Below are positions 23,225-32,056 of a DNA stretch of 64,000 nucleotides, in pieces. Positions within the stretch are counted from its first letter, which is position 1. Each line of letters begins with the position of its first letter. The notes beneath the pieces were generated by a model. It saw only the letters and a program-made list of their open reading frames with translations, was not told the DNA's origin and ran no database searches. The position numbers and the translations under genes were made by a program. The stretch spans positions 186,001 to 250,000 of the forward strand of contig NZ_LBHJ01000002.1 in NCBI RefSeq assembly GCF_001006305.1, read 5' to 3'. Source of the DNA: Silvibacterium bohemicum. GTDB taxonomy: Bacteria > Acidobacteriota > Terriglobia > Terriglobales > Acidobacteriaceae.

Positions 23225-25230
23225 TGACGACTCTCTTGGTGGAATCGGGACTTCGCTCCCTCATGATGGCAGTGATTGTTTGGGGTGGAATCAAGCTGCT
23301 CGGCGTGCGTCATGTGCTGGCGCAGAAGATCGCCTGGGGCCTTGTTCTGCTAACGGCCTTTGCCATGCCCTTGCTGATGCATTGGCAAGCCGCGCACCCC
23401 GGCGCCGCTCTGGTTGTGCCGGTGAAGCAGACTCCGGTCGTGACCGCGATTGAAAAGAGAGTCTCGTCGCTCAATATAACGCCAAGCCCGTCGCGATCTG
23501 GGATTGCATCAACGCCCACAGCATCGGTGCCCACCCCATTGACATCTACTTCGTTGACATCTATAGACGAGGCCATTCCAACCATCTCGCTGCAGCCCGC
23601 GACTCGCTCCTCAGCGACATGGCATGCGTCGGATCTCGTCCGCTACATCGTGCCGTCTTATCTTGCGGTCAGTGCCGTGCTGCTCATACGCCTGCTCTTC
23701 GGATTGGCTCTAGCCATGCGCATCTGGAACCGTGCCGAGCCGGCATCTCCCATTCTTGAGCCTCGCGCGACTGTTCGCATCAGCGATCGTATCCAAAGCC
23801 CTGTCACCATTGGCTCCGGCATCGTGTTGCCGGAAAATTACACGGAGTGGGATCGCTCGAAACTACGCTTTGTGCTCGCCCATGAGCGGTCGCATGTATG
23901 CCAGGGCGATTTCTATCTGCAGCTTCTGGCATCGCTCTATGCGGCGCTGGTGTGGATAAGTCCGCTGGGTTGGTATCTCAAGCACCGACTTGCGGAGTTG
24001 GGCGAGGCCATCAGCGATCATGCGGCACTACAAGAAGCCAATGACCATTCCTCCTATGCCGAAGTCCTGTTGGAATTCGCCGCCATGCCTCGTCATGGCT
24101 TCGCGGGAGTAACGGCAGGGGTGGGCATGGCGCGCTCCAGCAATATTCAGCGCCGCATCGAGCGCATCCTGAATGAGCGAATCTTCCGCAGCGCCTTTCT
24201 CAGCGGACGCCGCCACGCGGTGATCGCAGCACTGCTGGTGCCTTGCGGGCTGGTGCTGGCCACCTCTCTGCTGCATGTGCAGGCCGCGGAAGCAGTAAAG
24301 GCGAAGGCGGTCGCCGTGCTCACGACAGAGATCAAGGTGGGCGTCGGGATGGACAACGGGCAGGAGGCGAAGCCCTCAACGCTTCTTCCGCCGGCTGCCA
24401 TCGCGCCCCTGAACACGAAACCCGAACCCGCAGTGCTGGCCGCGATTGCCGAGAATTCCAACTCAGCGCACGTAGTGCTGGCTGAGGATGCGGAGCCCGC
24501 CGCGCCCGGTGCTAACGACGCGCCCGATGTTGAAGACGCCCAGAATCAATCCGCTCAGATTCAAGGGTGGAGCGATTCCGGCGACGATAACTCCTTCGCC
24601 GTTGTCGATGGAGACAAGAACTCGACAACTTCCGTTCATAGACACACCTACTTCATAGGCTCCTCCGATGACTACGGCGAGCTCGATCGGGTCCGCACGA
24701 AGGTTCACGGAAGCTTTCTGTGGTTCGAGCATGACGGCAAGTCGTATGTGGTAACCGATCCCGCGCTGGTGGCCAAGATCAAGGCTCTCTACGCGCCGCA
24801 GGAAGAGCTTGGACGGCGCCAGGCTGAGTTAGGAAAACAGCAGGGCGAGCTCGGCAGGCAACAGGGTTTGCTTGGGGCACAACAGGAGATGGTGAAGGTC
24901 CCGGTGCCGGATATCTCGAAGGAGATTGCGGAGCTGCAGCGGTCCATCCAGAGCATTTCCTCGCAGGCAACGCAGGAGAGCCTGAGCGAGCTGCAATCGA
25001 AACTCGGCGAAATGCAGAGCAAGCTGGGCGAGGCGCAGTCCCAGGCGGGCGCAAAGATGGGTGTCTTCGGCGAGCAACAAGGCGAGCTAGGCCGGAAACA
25101 GGGCGAGCTCGGCCGCCAGCAAGGGGAACTGGGCAGGGAGCAGGCGCGCATCGCGCGGGAGGCCAGCCGTCAGGCGCAATCAATCATTGACCAGGCGCTG
25201 CGCGACGGCAAGGCCAAGCCGGTCGAATAA
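23221..25230 (+). CDS. BlaR1/MecR1-type M56 membrane metalloprotease with heptad-repeat tail
   Basis: A 669-residue protein. The N-terminal 330 residues hold membrane helices and an M56 peptidase domain with the zinc motif HERSH (about residue 221) followed by GEAISDHAAL. No penicillin-binding sensor domain follows. Instead residues 380-669 form a periplasmic-looking region with a long coiled coil: seven-residue units of the ELGRQQG type in two blocks (about 528-550 and 620-645). It starts with GTG overlapping the repressor stop. It probably cleaves, directly or not, the adjacent repressor in response to an unknown envelope signal. Confidence 0.88.
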   Translation: MMTTLLVESGLRSLMMAVIVWGGIKLLGVRHVLAQKIAWGLVLLTAFAMPLLMHWQAAHPGAALVVPVKQTPVVTAIEKRVSSLNITPSPSRSGIASTPTASVPTPLTSTSLTSIDEAIPTISLQPATRSSATWHASDLVRYIVPSYLAVSAVLLIRLLFGLALAMRIWNRAEPASPILEPRATVRISDRIQSPVTIGSGIVLPENYTEWDRSKLRFVLAHERSHVCQGDFYLQLLASLYAALVWISPLGWYLKHRLAELGEAISDHAALQEANDHSSYAEVLLEFAAMPRHGFAGVTAGVGMARSSNIQRRIERILNERIFRSAFLSGRRHAVIAALLVPCGLVLATSLLHVQAAEAVKAKAVAVLTTEIKVGVGMDNGQEAKPSTLLPPAAIAPLNTKPEPAVLAAIAENSNSAHVVLAEDAEPAAPGANDAPDVEDAQNQSAQIQGWSDSGDDNSFAVVDGDKNSTTSVHRHTYFIGSSDDYGELDRVRTKVHGSFLWFEHDGKSYVVTDPALVAKIKALYAPQEELGRRQAELGKQQGELGRQQGLLGAQQEMVKVPVPDISKEIAELQRSIQSISSQATQESLSELQSKLGEMQSKLGEAQSQAGAKMGVFGEQQGELGRKQGELGRQQGELGREQARIAREASRQAQSIIDQALRDGKAKPVE

Positions 25231-25437
25231 TTTTTTCGGGAGAGCGTGAGCCGTTCTTGCTCCCGCGCGTCCATTGATTGCGGGTTCGGGTGGCGCTTCA
25301 AAATCGGCGCACTTTAAATCCGAGAACCGCAAAACCCGCGAACCGGGCCCCCCAAGATTGCGTAGATGTTATCTGCGTAGATTGCGTAGTTTCTCGCGCC
25401 GGCCAATTGCCGCTTCGGAATTGGTCTGCCAACATGC

Positions 25438-27900
25438 ATGCTGTTCACTCTCGCTCTCCATGATCGGAGCTCGCTGGTGGGAAACGTCCTCGGCTACATC
25501 AAGCACTCTCTGCGGATGCTGGCCAAGCATCCCGGCCTCACCGTCACCGTCCTTTTCACGCTAGCGCTGGGCATCGGAGCCAATACCGCCATCTTCACGG
25601 TGGATTACGCCACGCTGCTGGCGCCGCTGCCGTATCCGAAGCCCGATCAGCTGGTCGTGGTGTGGTCGAAGATTCAAGGCTTTCACAATGGAATGTCTGC
25701 CGGAGACTTCACCGACTGGAAGCGCGAGAACACTGTCTTCTCTGATCTGAACGCGTGGACCGGGGCATCGTTCAACATCGCGACCGCGGCGCAGCCTGAA
25801 AATATCGACGGCCGCCAGACGACGCCCGGCTTCTACAAGATGCTCGCCATCCCCTTCTTCATGGGGCGCGATTTTCTTCCGGAAGAAGGCCAGCAGGGCA
25901 AAGACCACGTCGTCATCCTCACCCACAAAGAGTGGATGCACCTGGGATCGAATCCCAAGATCATCGGCACGACCATCCGCCTCAACAGTGAGCCTTACAC
26001 CGTGGTCGGCGTGCTGCAGCCCGGCATGTACGACCGCGGCCAGGGAGACATTGTCACACCGCTGGTCTTCAAACCGGAGCAGTTGAACCACGACTTCCAC
26101 TGGCTGCTGGCCATGGGCCGCATGAAGCCGGGCGTAACCCTGAAGCAAGCCCAAGAAGATATGGAGCGGGTGACCGCGCACATCGCGCAGGTCTATCCCA
26201 AGAGCAACAAGGGGTGGAGCTCGTTTGTCGAGCCGCTCAAGAACGATTTCCTGCCCAGCGAGCGCATCACCACACTGTGGCTGCTGCTGGGCGCGGTGGC
26301 CTTCGTGCTGCTCATCGCCTGCGTCAACGTGGCTAATCTGCTGCTCGCCAAAGGGCTCACGCGGCAGAAGGAGATGGCCATCCGTGGCGCTCTCGGGGCT
26401 TCACGTAAGGAGATCTTCGGTCAGCTCCTGACCGAGAGCCTGATGCTGGCGCTGATGGGCGGCGCTCTGGGCATCGGCGTGGGCTATGCCATGCTGCGCG
26501 GCCTGATTACCGCGGTTCCGGAGGGCACGCTGCCCAGCGAAGCGGATCTGACCCTGAATGTCCCCATCCTGCTCTTCACGCTGTTGGCCACGACGCTGGC
26601 CGGTTTCCTCTTCGGATGCGCGCCCGCCTGGTATGCGTCGAAGGTTGATCCCGCCGAATCGATGAAGGAAGGCGGCCGCGCCGGAGTGGGCGCAGGCCAC
26701 CAGAAGCTGCGCCGGGCGCTGGTCATCGGCGAGTTCGCGCTGGCGCTTTCGCTGCTGGCTGGCGCGGGCATGGCCATCCACAGTTTCCTCAATTTGCTGC
26801 GCGTCGATCTCGGTGTGAAAACCGACCATGTGCTGACCTTTGGCATGCCGGTTCCCGATACGCGCTCAAAAGATCCGGCAAGAATCATCGCCTATTACCA
26901 CCAGATTTTGAATGCCATCGATGCCGTTCCGGGGGTGACGCATGCGACGGCGATGACCGGTCTGCCGCTCTATGGAGCAGGCTTTGGCATGCCCTTCACG
27001 CTCGAAGGCGGGCAAGCCTATGCCGATCCCTCGCAGCGGCCGAATACGGGCTTCGGCATGGCGACCCCGGACTTTTTCACCACCTTCGGTATCGGCCTCA
27101 GCAAAGGCCGGTCATTTACCGAACAGGACAATGCCGGCAGCGTGAAGGTGGCAGTGGTGAACCAGGAGTTCGTCAACAAATACTTCAAAGGCAAAGACCC
27201 GCTGCAGCAGCGGGTGCTGGTCGAAGAGCTGATTCCGGGCGTGCAAAATCTGGGTCCGCCGATTCCCTGGCAGATTGTCGGCGTGTATCACACCGTCAAA
27301 AGCCGCGGCTTCCGCGAGGACAATCCCGAGATGCTGATACCGTTCTGGCAGATCCCCTGGCCGAGCGCGGGCATCGCCGTGCGCACACAGGAAGAGCCAG
27401 GCTCGATGACCAAGAGTATCGCCGCCGCCGTCCACTCGGTCGATCCCGATATCGCATTGGGCAGGCCGCAGACGCTGGACCAGGTCCGCGATGACATCCT
27501 CTCCAACGACCGCTTCACCATGCTGCTCTTCGCGTGCTTCGCCGTGGTGGCGCTGCTGCTGGCCGCGACCGGCATTTACGGCGTGATGGCTTTCTCGGTG
27601 GCGCAGCGCTCGCATGAGATCGCCCTGCGCATGGCTCTGGGAGCCACCCGCAGCCGCGTCGTCGGCCTCATCGTGCGCGAGGGCATACTTCTCGCCAGCA
27701 TCGGGCTGGCCGCGGGATTGGTGGGTGCTTACTTCATCGGCCGCGCCATGCGCAGCATGCTCTTCGGCGTGGGTGCGATGGATCTGTCGGCCTTCAGCGC
27801 AGTGGCGGTCGTCCTGCTGGCAGCGGCACTGCTGGCCTGCTTCCTGCCGGCACGCCGCGCCGCCTCAACCGAGCCCATGCAGGTGCTGCGCACGGAGTAG
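25438..27900 (+). CDS. ADOP-type MacB/FtsX permease
   Basis: An 820-residue protein with the duplicated MacB periplasmic-core plus FtsX arrangement of acidobacterial duplicated orphan permeases. Each half has an extracytoplasmic domain and FtsX helices: TVTVLFTLALGIGANTAIF opens the first; RGALGASRKEIFGQLLTES and LRMALGATRSRVVGLIVREG mark the FtsX halves; it ends PMQVLRTE. No ATPase gene is adjacent, hence orphan. The usual N-terminal helix-turn-helix extension is missing. GTG 25477 is an equally good start, beginning VGNVLGYIKHS. Substrate unknown. Confidence 0.92.
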   Translation: MLFTLALHDRSSLVGNVLGYIKHSLRMLAKHPGLTVTVLFTLALGIGANTAIFTVDYATLLAPLPYPKPDQLVVVWSKIQGFHNGMSAGDFTDWKRENTVFSDLNAWTGASFNIATAAQPENIDGRQTTPGFYKMLAIPFFMGRDFLPEEGQQGKDHVVILTHKEWMHLGSNPKIIGTTIRLNSEPYTVVGVLQPGMYDRGQGDIVTPLVFKPEQLNHDFHWLLAMGRMKPGVTLKQAQEDMERVTAHIAQVYPKSNKGWSSFVEPLKNDFLPSERITTLWLLLGAVAFVLLIACVNVANLLLAKGLTRQKEMAIRGALGASRKEIFGQLLTESLMLALMGGALGIGVGYAMLRGLITAVPEGTLPSEADLTLNVPILLFTLLATTLAGFLFGCAPAWYASKVDPAESMKEGGRAGVGAGHQKLRRALVIGEFALALSLLAGAGMAIHSFLNLLRVDLGVKTDHVLTFGMPVPDTRSKDPARIIAYYHQILNAIDAVPGVTHATAMTGLPLYGAGFGMPFTLEGGQAYADPSQRPNTGFGMATPDFFTTFGIGLSKGRSFTEQDNAGSVKVAVVNQEFVNKYFKGKDPLQQRVLVEELIPGVQNLGPPIPWQIVGVYHTVKSRGFREDNPEMLIPFWQIPWPSAGIAVRTQEEPGSMTKSIAAAVHSVDPDIALGRPQTLDQVRDDILSNDRFTMLLFACFAVVALLLAATGIYGVMAFSVAQRSHEIALRMALGATRSRVVGLIVREGILLASIGLAAGLVGAYFIGRAMRSMLFGVGAMDLSAFSAVAVVLLAAALLACFLPARRAASTEPMQVLRTE

Positions 27901-27933
27901 GGACTCGCCGTCCAGGCAATGGCGCCTTTGGCG
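27900..27933 (-). repeat. Dispersed repeat family B (reverse copy)
   Basis: Read on the minus strand, it contains GCCTGGACGGCGAGTCCT preceded by GGCGCC, matching copies at 37270-37305 and 50092-50127. It starts at the stop codon of the ADOP gene, just as the 50.1-kb copy abuts the cysS stop. Confidence 0.65.
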
Positions 27934-27950
27934 AAAGCCATTCGCACGTC

Positions 27951-28529
27951 TTATCGCGTCGTAACTTCGATCACCCGAATCTCCGGGTATTGCTGGTTCC
28001 AGCTTGCGGCCACGTGGTCGAAGATCAGCCGGAACTCGCGGCTCTCCCCCGGCTTGATGGGCGCGGCCGAGACCGGTTCCGTGTCGACATACGGCTCATG
28101 CGTGCGGATCAGGCTCAGCGGCGTGGTTTCCTTCTGCGCGAGGATATTGCTGAAGTCGCGGAAGGCCACCTGGACGGTCAGTCCGGTGAGCGTCTTGCTC
28201 CCGTTGTTGGCGATGGTCCCATCGAGGTAAGTCTGTTTGGCGCCGCCCACGCTCGAGGACTCGCTCATCTTGATATCCGAAAAAGCCAGGCTGGCGGCGT
28301 ACGGATCGGCTGGAGCCAGCCCCGCTCCGCCTGGATTCGCCGGCCGGGCATGGCGGCTGGCCAGGATCAGCCCACCCACCACCAGCAGGATGAAAACGCC
28401 CGCAATGATCCACGGAGTAAGGGAGCGCGGCTCCGTGGCAGCTTGATCGGTGGGGCTGAGAAAGCCTGACTGCGGGGCTGGGTTTGGGGCTTGATTCGGA
28501 CCTGGGGTCGGACCTTGGGGCGATGCCAT
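27951..28529 (-). CDS. Membrane-anchored DUF2393/FxLYD-like protein
   Basis: A 192-residue protein. A proline-rich cytosolic N-terminus (residues 1-35) precedes one membrane helix (about 38-58, WIIAGVFILLVVGGLIL) and an extracytoplasmic beta-domain. The segment TYLDGTIANNGSKTLTGLTV, with IKPGESREFRLIFDHV later, is the pattern of DUF2393/FxLYD domains common in Acidobacteria. The start at 28529 is used because the upstream extension has no ribosome site or similarity. Its function is unknown. It is convergent with the ADOP permease. Confidence 0.75.
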   Translation of the reverse strand: MASPQGPTPGPNQAPNPAPQSGFLSPTDQAATEPRSLTPWIIAGVFILLVVGGLILASRHARPANPGGAGLAPADPYAASLAFSDIKMSESSSVGGAKQTYLDGTIANNGSKTLTGLTVQVAFRDFSNILAQKETTPLSLIRTHEPYVDTEPVSAAPIKPGESREFRLIFDHVAASWNQQYPEIRVIEVTTR

Positions 28530-28724
28530 CAGCGCAATTTTACATCTCAAGCCGCGTTGGATGTGCCCTAGGGATGGTGCTGTGCCGTTTCCAGGCAGGT
28601 GACAAATCGGTAACGCCCGCAAATCTTTGGTCTAAATTCGCATCTCGGCGGGTAACAATGAGTCTAAATAGAAAAGCGCAATCCACTCCGTGGGATGCGC
28701 CTATCTAGAAGGTGAGAGCTGGCC

Positions 28725-28856
28725 ATGAACGCTTCCCCAATCCGTTCGATTCGCGCCCGGTACAGCCGGCGATCCGATCGCGCAGCCGCCGATTATGTTT
28801 ACCAGGCGGCCACGGTGGCGGCGGCGATCCTGTTGCTTCTCACCGCGGCTCTCTAA
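28725..28856 (+). CDS. Candidate 43-aa single-span membrane microprotein
   Basis: The frame from ATG 28725 to TAA 28856 codes for 43 residues: an Arg-rich N-terminus (RSIRARYSRRSDR) followed by one hydrophobic helix (TVAAAILLLLTAAL). AAGGTGAG lies about nine bases upstream. The positive-inside layout and ribosome site favour a real small protein, but so short a frame could arise by chance in GC-rich DNA. It lies alone between two minus-strand genes. Confidence 0.45.
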   Translation: MNASPIRSIRARYSRRSDRAAADYVYQAATVAAAILLLLTAAL

Positions 28857-28870
28857 GTCGTAACCGCTTC

Positions 28871-30004
28871 CTATAACTCCATCGCATATTGAAAACTGCC
28901 GTCGGTCTGCGTGCCTTTCGGCTCCTTGGTCAGGTCGAAAACCAGCCGCTCCAGCACCAGCCGCTTGTCCGGAGGCTGCGAGCGCAGCTCGAGGTCGGCC
29001 CGCGCGATCAGCCGCAGAGCACGCGTAACATCCCGGCTGGATTTATAGCGGCGTGCCTGGCGGATCAGGTCATCGGCGGCAAATGGAGGCATGCGGAAGC
29101 CCTGCCATAGCGCCTGCCAGATGGCCCGTGAGTCGCGGACATTCTTTTCCAGGATCACCAGCATCTGCCGGAAAGTCCGTGCCAGCATGTAGAGATGGCC
29201 GATGGCCGAATCTTCGCCGCCGTCCGATGCATTGAGCAGGCCGTGCAGCAGGGCGAGGGCGCGCGGCGTATCGCGGGCCGAGATGGCGTCGGTTAGCTCA
29301 TAAAGCGAGCGCTGCTTGGCGGCCAGGACCATGGTCTCGACATCGCCGAGCGTCACGTGCCGCTTCTCGCCGGCAAAGAGCGTCAGCTTGTTCCACTCGC
29401 TGGCGATGAGCATCATGTCCGCGCCCAGGGCATCGGCCAGCTCGCGTGCGGCATCGGCGTCAAAACGCACGCCGGCTCGTTCGCTCTCCGCGGTGATCCA
29501 GCGCAGGGCATCGGTTTCGTCGACTCGCGCCAGCTCCACCAGGCCGCACCACTCGCCCAGCGTCTCACGGATGCGTTCGTAACGATTTTTATCGTCCATC
29601 TCCATGCGCCGCGGATCGGAGGGGATGCGGATGTGGTCGGCGACAAAAAGAACCAGGCTCTGCGGATTCGGAGAGCGGAAATACTCTTCGATCGCCGCGA
29701 ACTCCTCTTTCTTGGCTCCGCGCGTGTAAAGCGACTTCAGGCCGCGGATGAAGAAGACCTGGAAGGGCGCCATGAGCGACGAGGTGCGGGCGCGGTCGAG
29801 CGCCTCAAAGATGCTGGACTCGGCCAGATCCATCTCCGAGAGGCAGAAATCCCGCATGTCGGCAGGAACCAGCGTATCCAGAACCGCACGGCGGCAGCGA
29901 TCGTAGAGAAAAATCTCATCGCCGACGAGCACGTAGCCGGGCCGCAGCTTGTTTTCCCGAACTTCGGCCACGAAGCGCTCTGCGGCAGCAAATCCCGCGC
30001 CCAT
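28871..30004 (-). CDS. holA: DNA polymerase III delta subunit
   Basis: A 377-residue protein with the HolA layout: an N-terminal RecA-like part (GYVLVGDEIFLYDRCRRAVL, a degenerate P-loop region as usual for delta), the middle helical part (DAARELADALGADMMLIASE, LTLFAGEKRHVTLGDV, ELTDAISARDTPRALALLHG) and the C-terminal collar domain. Delta opens the beta clamp in the clamp loader. lptE lies upstream on the same strand, the gene order often seen around holA in other bacteria. Confidence 0.93.
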   Translation of the reverse strand: MGAGFAAAERFVAEVRENKLRPGYVLVGDEIFLYDRCRRAVLDTLVPADMRDFCLSEMDLAESSIFEALDRARTSSLMAPFQVFFIRGLKSLYTRGAKKEEFAAIEEYFRSPNPQSLVLFVADHIRIPSDPRRMEMDDKNRYERIRETLGEWCGLVELARVDETDALRWITAESERAGVRFDADAARELADALGADMMLIASEWNKLTLFAGEKRHVTLGDVETMVLAAKQRSLYELTDAISARDTPRALALLHGLLNASDGGEDSAIGHLYMLARTFRQMLVILEKNVRDSRAIWQALWQGFRMPPFAADDLIRQARRYKSSRDVTRALRLIARADLELRSQPPDKRLVLERLVFDLTKEPKGTQTDGSFQYAMEL

Positions 30005-30026
30005 CTATCGAGCACCCGCGCAGAGA

Positions 30027-30215
30027 TTCACCACAGAGGACACGGAGAGCATGGAGGTCTTTGCTTGTGTGCTTTGCGTCTCTGCGGAGAATGTCCAGTG
30101 AAAGTCTCTGTGTTCTCTGCGTGCTCTGTGGTGCGTATGTTCTTTTAGTTGCGAAGCAATTTGTGCTCGGTCGCACCTGTAGGACTTCACCACAGAGGAC
30201 ACGAAGAGCACGGTG
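30027..30215. repeat. CACCACAGAGGACAC repeat: inverted pair plus one direct copy
   Basis: TTCACCACAGAGGACACGGA begins at 30027; its inverted partner (TCTGTGTTCTCTGCGTGCTC then TGTGGTG) ends near 30140, and a third copy in the first orientation starts at 30187. The block fills the whole gap between holA and lptE and codes for nothing convincing. This string is a known type of dispersed repeat in several bacterial phyla. Confidence 0.75.
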
Positions 30216-30249
30216 GGATTGGCAACCGGAGTTTTGCTCTCGCGTGACA

Positions 30250-30768
30250 TCAGAAGGACTCCAGAATATCGGAGACGACTCCCTGCGCAAAGTCGCGAGA
30301 GAGGCGCTGCGCTGCCGCGGGATCTTCCTGGATAAACGTCACCAGGTCCTGGGTCGTCTCGTACTGCTGGCGAAAGAGGTAATTGGAATTCTGGTAGAGC
30401 GTCTTGTGGTTGCGATCGAGAAGAACGATCCGCGCCTTCACCGTGATCTCGAAGCTCGACGACTGGCCGGTCTGCGAATTGTAGGTGAGCGGGAGCACCT
30501 GGTAGCTGGTGATGGTTCCCTGCAAGGTCGCATCCGCATCATCGCCGCTCGAGACCAGATGGTAGGAGGTCCGGCTGGAAAACTCCTTCACTATTGCCTG
30601 GGTGAACGCCACTTCTAGATGGTAGGACTGCGTAGCATTCTGGAAGACCGGGACCGCCAGCGTGTGAACGCTGTTCGGCAGGTGAGCCGCCGATCCCGCG
30701 GTGTGATAACCGCAGCCGGCAACGGAGAGAACGAGAGCGGAGAAAGCGGCAACCAACGCACGACGCAT
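30250..30768 (-). CDS. lptE: LPS-assembly lipoprotein LptE-like
   Basis: A 172-residue lipoprotein: signal peptide with lipobox SVAGC (Cys19), then the LptE pattern GYHTAG, HTLAVPVFQNATQSYHLE (residues 35-55) and ITSYQVLPLTYNSQTGQSSS before a helix that ends with LSRDFAQGVVSDILESF. LptE plugs the LptD outer-membrane barrel that inserts lipopolysaccharide. kdsA, for Kdo synthesis, lies about 1.3 kb away. It is followed on the same strand by holA, with a dispersed repeat between them. Confidence 0.85.
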   Translation of the reverse strand: MRRALVAAFSALVLSVAGCGYHTAGSAAHLPNSVHTLAVPVFQNATQSYHLEVAFTQAIVKEFSSRTSYHLVSSGDDADATLQGTITSYQVLPLTYNSQTGQSSSFEITVKARIVLLDRNHKTLYQNSNYLFRQQYETTQDLVTFIQEDPAAAQRLSRDFAQGVVSDILESF

Positions 30769-30870
30769 GCAGATCCATTGTCTCAGAGGCGAGGGCCTGA
30801 AGGAGGAGCGAAGCCGGAGTGACCGCTACCCGGCAGGCACTTTTCTTTGATTCGAAGCACATCCGGCACC

Positions 30871-31083
30871 TTATTCGGCGCGCAGTGATTGCATCGGATT
30901 CAAACGGGCGGCGCGCCAGGCCGGTATCGCGCACACTAACCCTGCAACCGCGGCCAGGAGCAATGCTGCTCCCGCGAAAACCTGTGTGTCCAATGGGCTC
31001 GCCCCGTAGAGCATGCTGCGAATCAGACGGACGGCAAAGAATCCCGAGCCTAGTCCCAGCAAAAGCCCCGCACACTGGACGCA
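30871..31083 (-). pseudogene. C-terminal remnant of an ADOP/MacB permease
   Basis: The frame reads CAGLLLGLGSGFFAVRLIRS, continues with LYGASPLDTQVFAGAALLL and ends in AARLNPMQSLRAE. This is the last FtsX helices of an ADOP permease, closely like the intact one ending at 27900. Reading further upstream meets stop codons at once, so about 90 percent of the gene is missing. No start codon or ribosome site fits; the DUF4230 gene begins about 60 bp beyond the break on the other strand. It is a deletion remnant. Confidence 0.8.
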
Positions 31084-31144
31084 AGCCGTTCATCAACACC
31101 ATCTGCACAATCTATGGGAAGAGAAAATATTCGAGCGAACCAGC

Positions 31145-31843
31145 ATGAGGCGTTCGTCTAACATCCAAGCAGGAATGACGCCCGTAACCATAGCTCCCGA
31201 GCGACTTCCCCAACGCCGGCGGATCGGCGCAGGCACGATTCTGCTCGCTATCTTTCTCGGCCTGCTTATCGGAGCCGGGGCTCTGGCGATCTTTGTGCGC
31301 GAAGCCACCTTCGGCATCTGGGATAAAGTCGCGACCAGGGTCACGGGCCGTGCCCTCAGCATCGACACCTCGCAGCCCACCATCGTCGATAAAATTCAGC
31401 GGCTGGCGCGCCTTGAGTCCGTGACTTACTCGATGGACAAGATGGTCGAGGGTGACCGGACCAGCGCCATTCTGCCTGACTTTCTGGTAGGAGACAAGCT
31501 CCTGCTCAACGTCCATGGCCAGGCGGTTGCCGGCATCGATCTGAGCCAGTTGAAGTCCTCCGACGTTGTGGTTCGCGGAAGATCGGTGACCGTGCATCTG
31601 CCTCCGGCACAGATCTTCATCGTTGCTCTCGACGACAGCAAGACCCGCGTCTTCTCTCGCGCAACCGGCTTCTTTGTGCAGGCCGATCCAAATCTGGAGA
31701 CAGAGGTCCGCGCCAAGGCCGAAGAGCAGCTGCGCGAATCCGCGCAGGCCGGCGGCATTTTGCAGACAGCCCATCAAAACGCCGCCTCGACTCTGACCAA
31801 GCTGCTTCTCAGCCTGGGTTTCGAACAGGTCCGGGTGGATTAA
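31145..31843 (+). CDS. DUF4230 family membrane-anchored protein
   Basis: A 232-residue protein with a basic N-terminus, one membrane helix (about residues 30-50, TILLAIFLGLLIGAGALAIF) and an extracytoplasmic domain. The LARLESVTYSMDKMVEG motif, the GDKLLLNVHGQAVAGIDLSQ strand pair and the closing AASTLTKLLLSLGF helix match DUF4230. The start is uncertain: ATG 31145 or ATG 31175 would both keep the helix near the N-terminus. Function unknown; it may be co-transcribed with nothing else here. Confidence 0.78.
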   Translation: MRRSSNIQAGMTPVTIAPERLPQRRRIGAGTILLAIFLGLLIGAGALAIFVREATFGIWDKVATRVTGRALSIDTSQPTIVDKIQRLARLESVTYSMDKMVEGDRTSAILPDFLVGDKLLLNVHGQAVAGIDLSQLKSSDVVVRGRSVTVHLPPAQIFIVALDDSKTRVFSRATGFFVQADPNLETEVRAKAEEQLRESAQAGGILQTAHQNAASTLTKLLLSLGFEQVRVD

Positions 31844-31980
31844 GTCAATTTGATTATGACCAGCCGTCCCAGCTCTCGTCCTCAGGAGCCGTTGTTCTTG
31901 TATCTATGAAGGATCGACAGTTTAGGTAGAGACTGTTGAGGTGGGGGAGCACTTTGTATTGCTCCCCCGCGGGCGTACGG

Positions 31981-32004
31981 CTGAGCGTAGCGAAGAATCT
32001 CAGC
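31981..32004. repeat. Dispersed GCGAAGAATCTCAG-type repeat
   Basis: CTGAGCGTAGCGAAGAATCT then CAG, with CTGAG/CTCAG ends, belongs to the same loose family as the element at 14976-15009 and 59028-59061. It lies 50 bp before kdsA. Confidence 0.5.
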
Positions 32005-32056
32005 AGGGCTATGTATCTGTCTCGACCTATGCTTCCGTTGTGATTCAATTGAAGAT

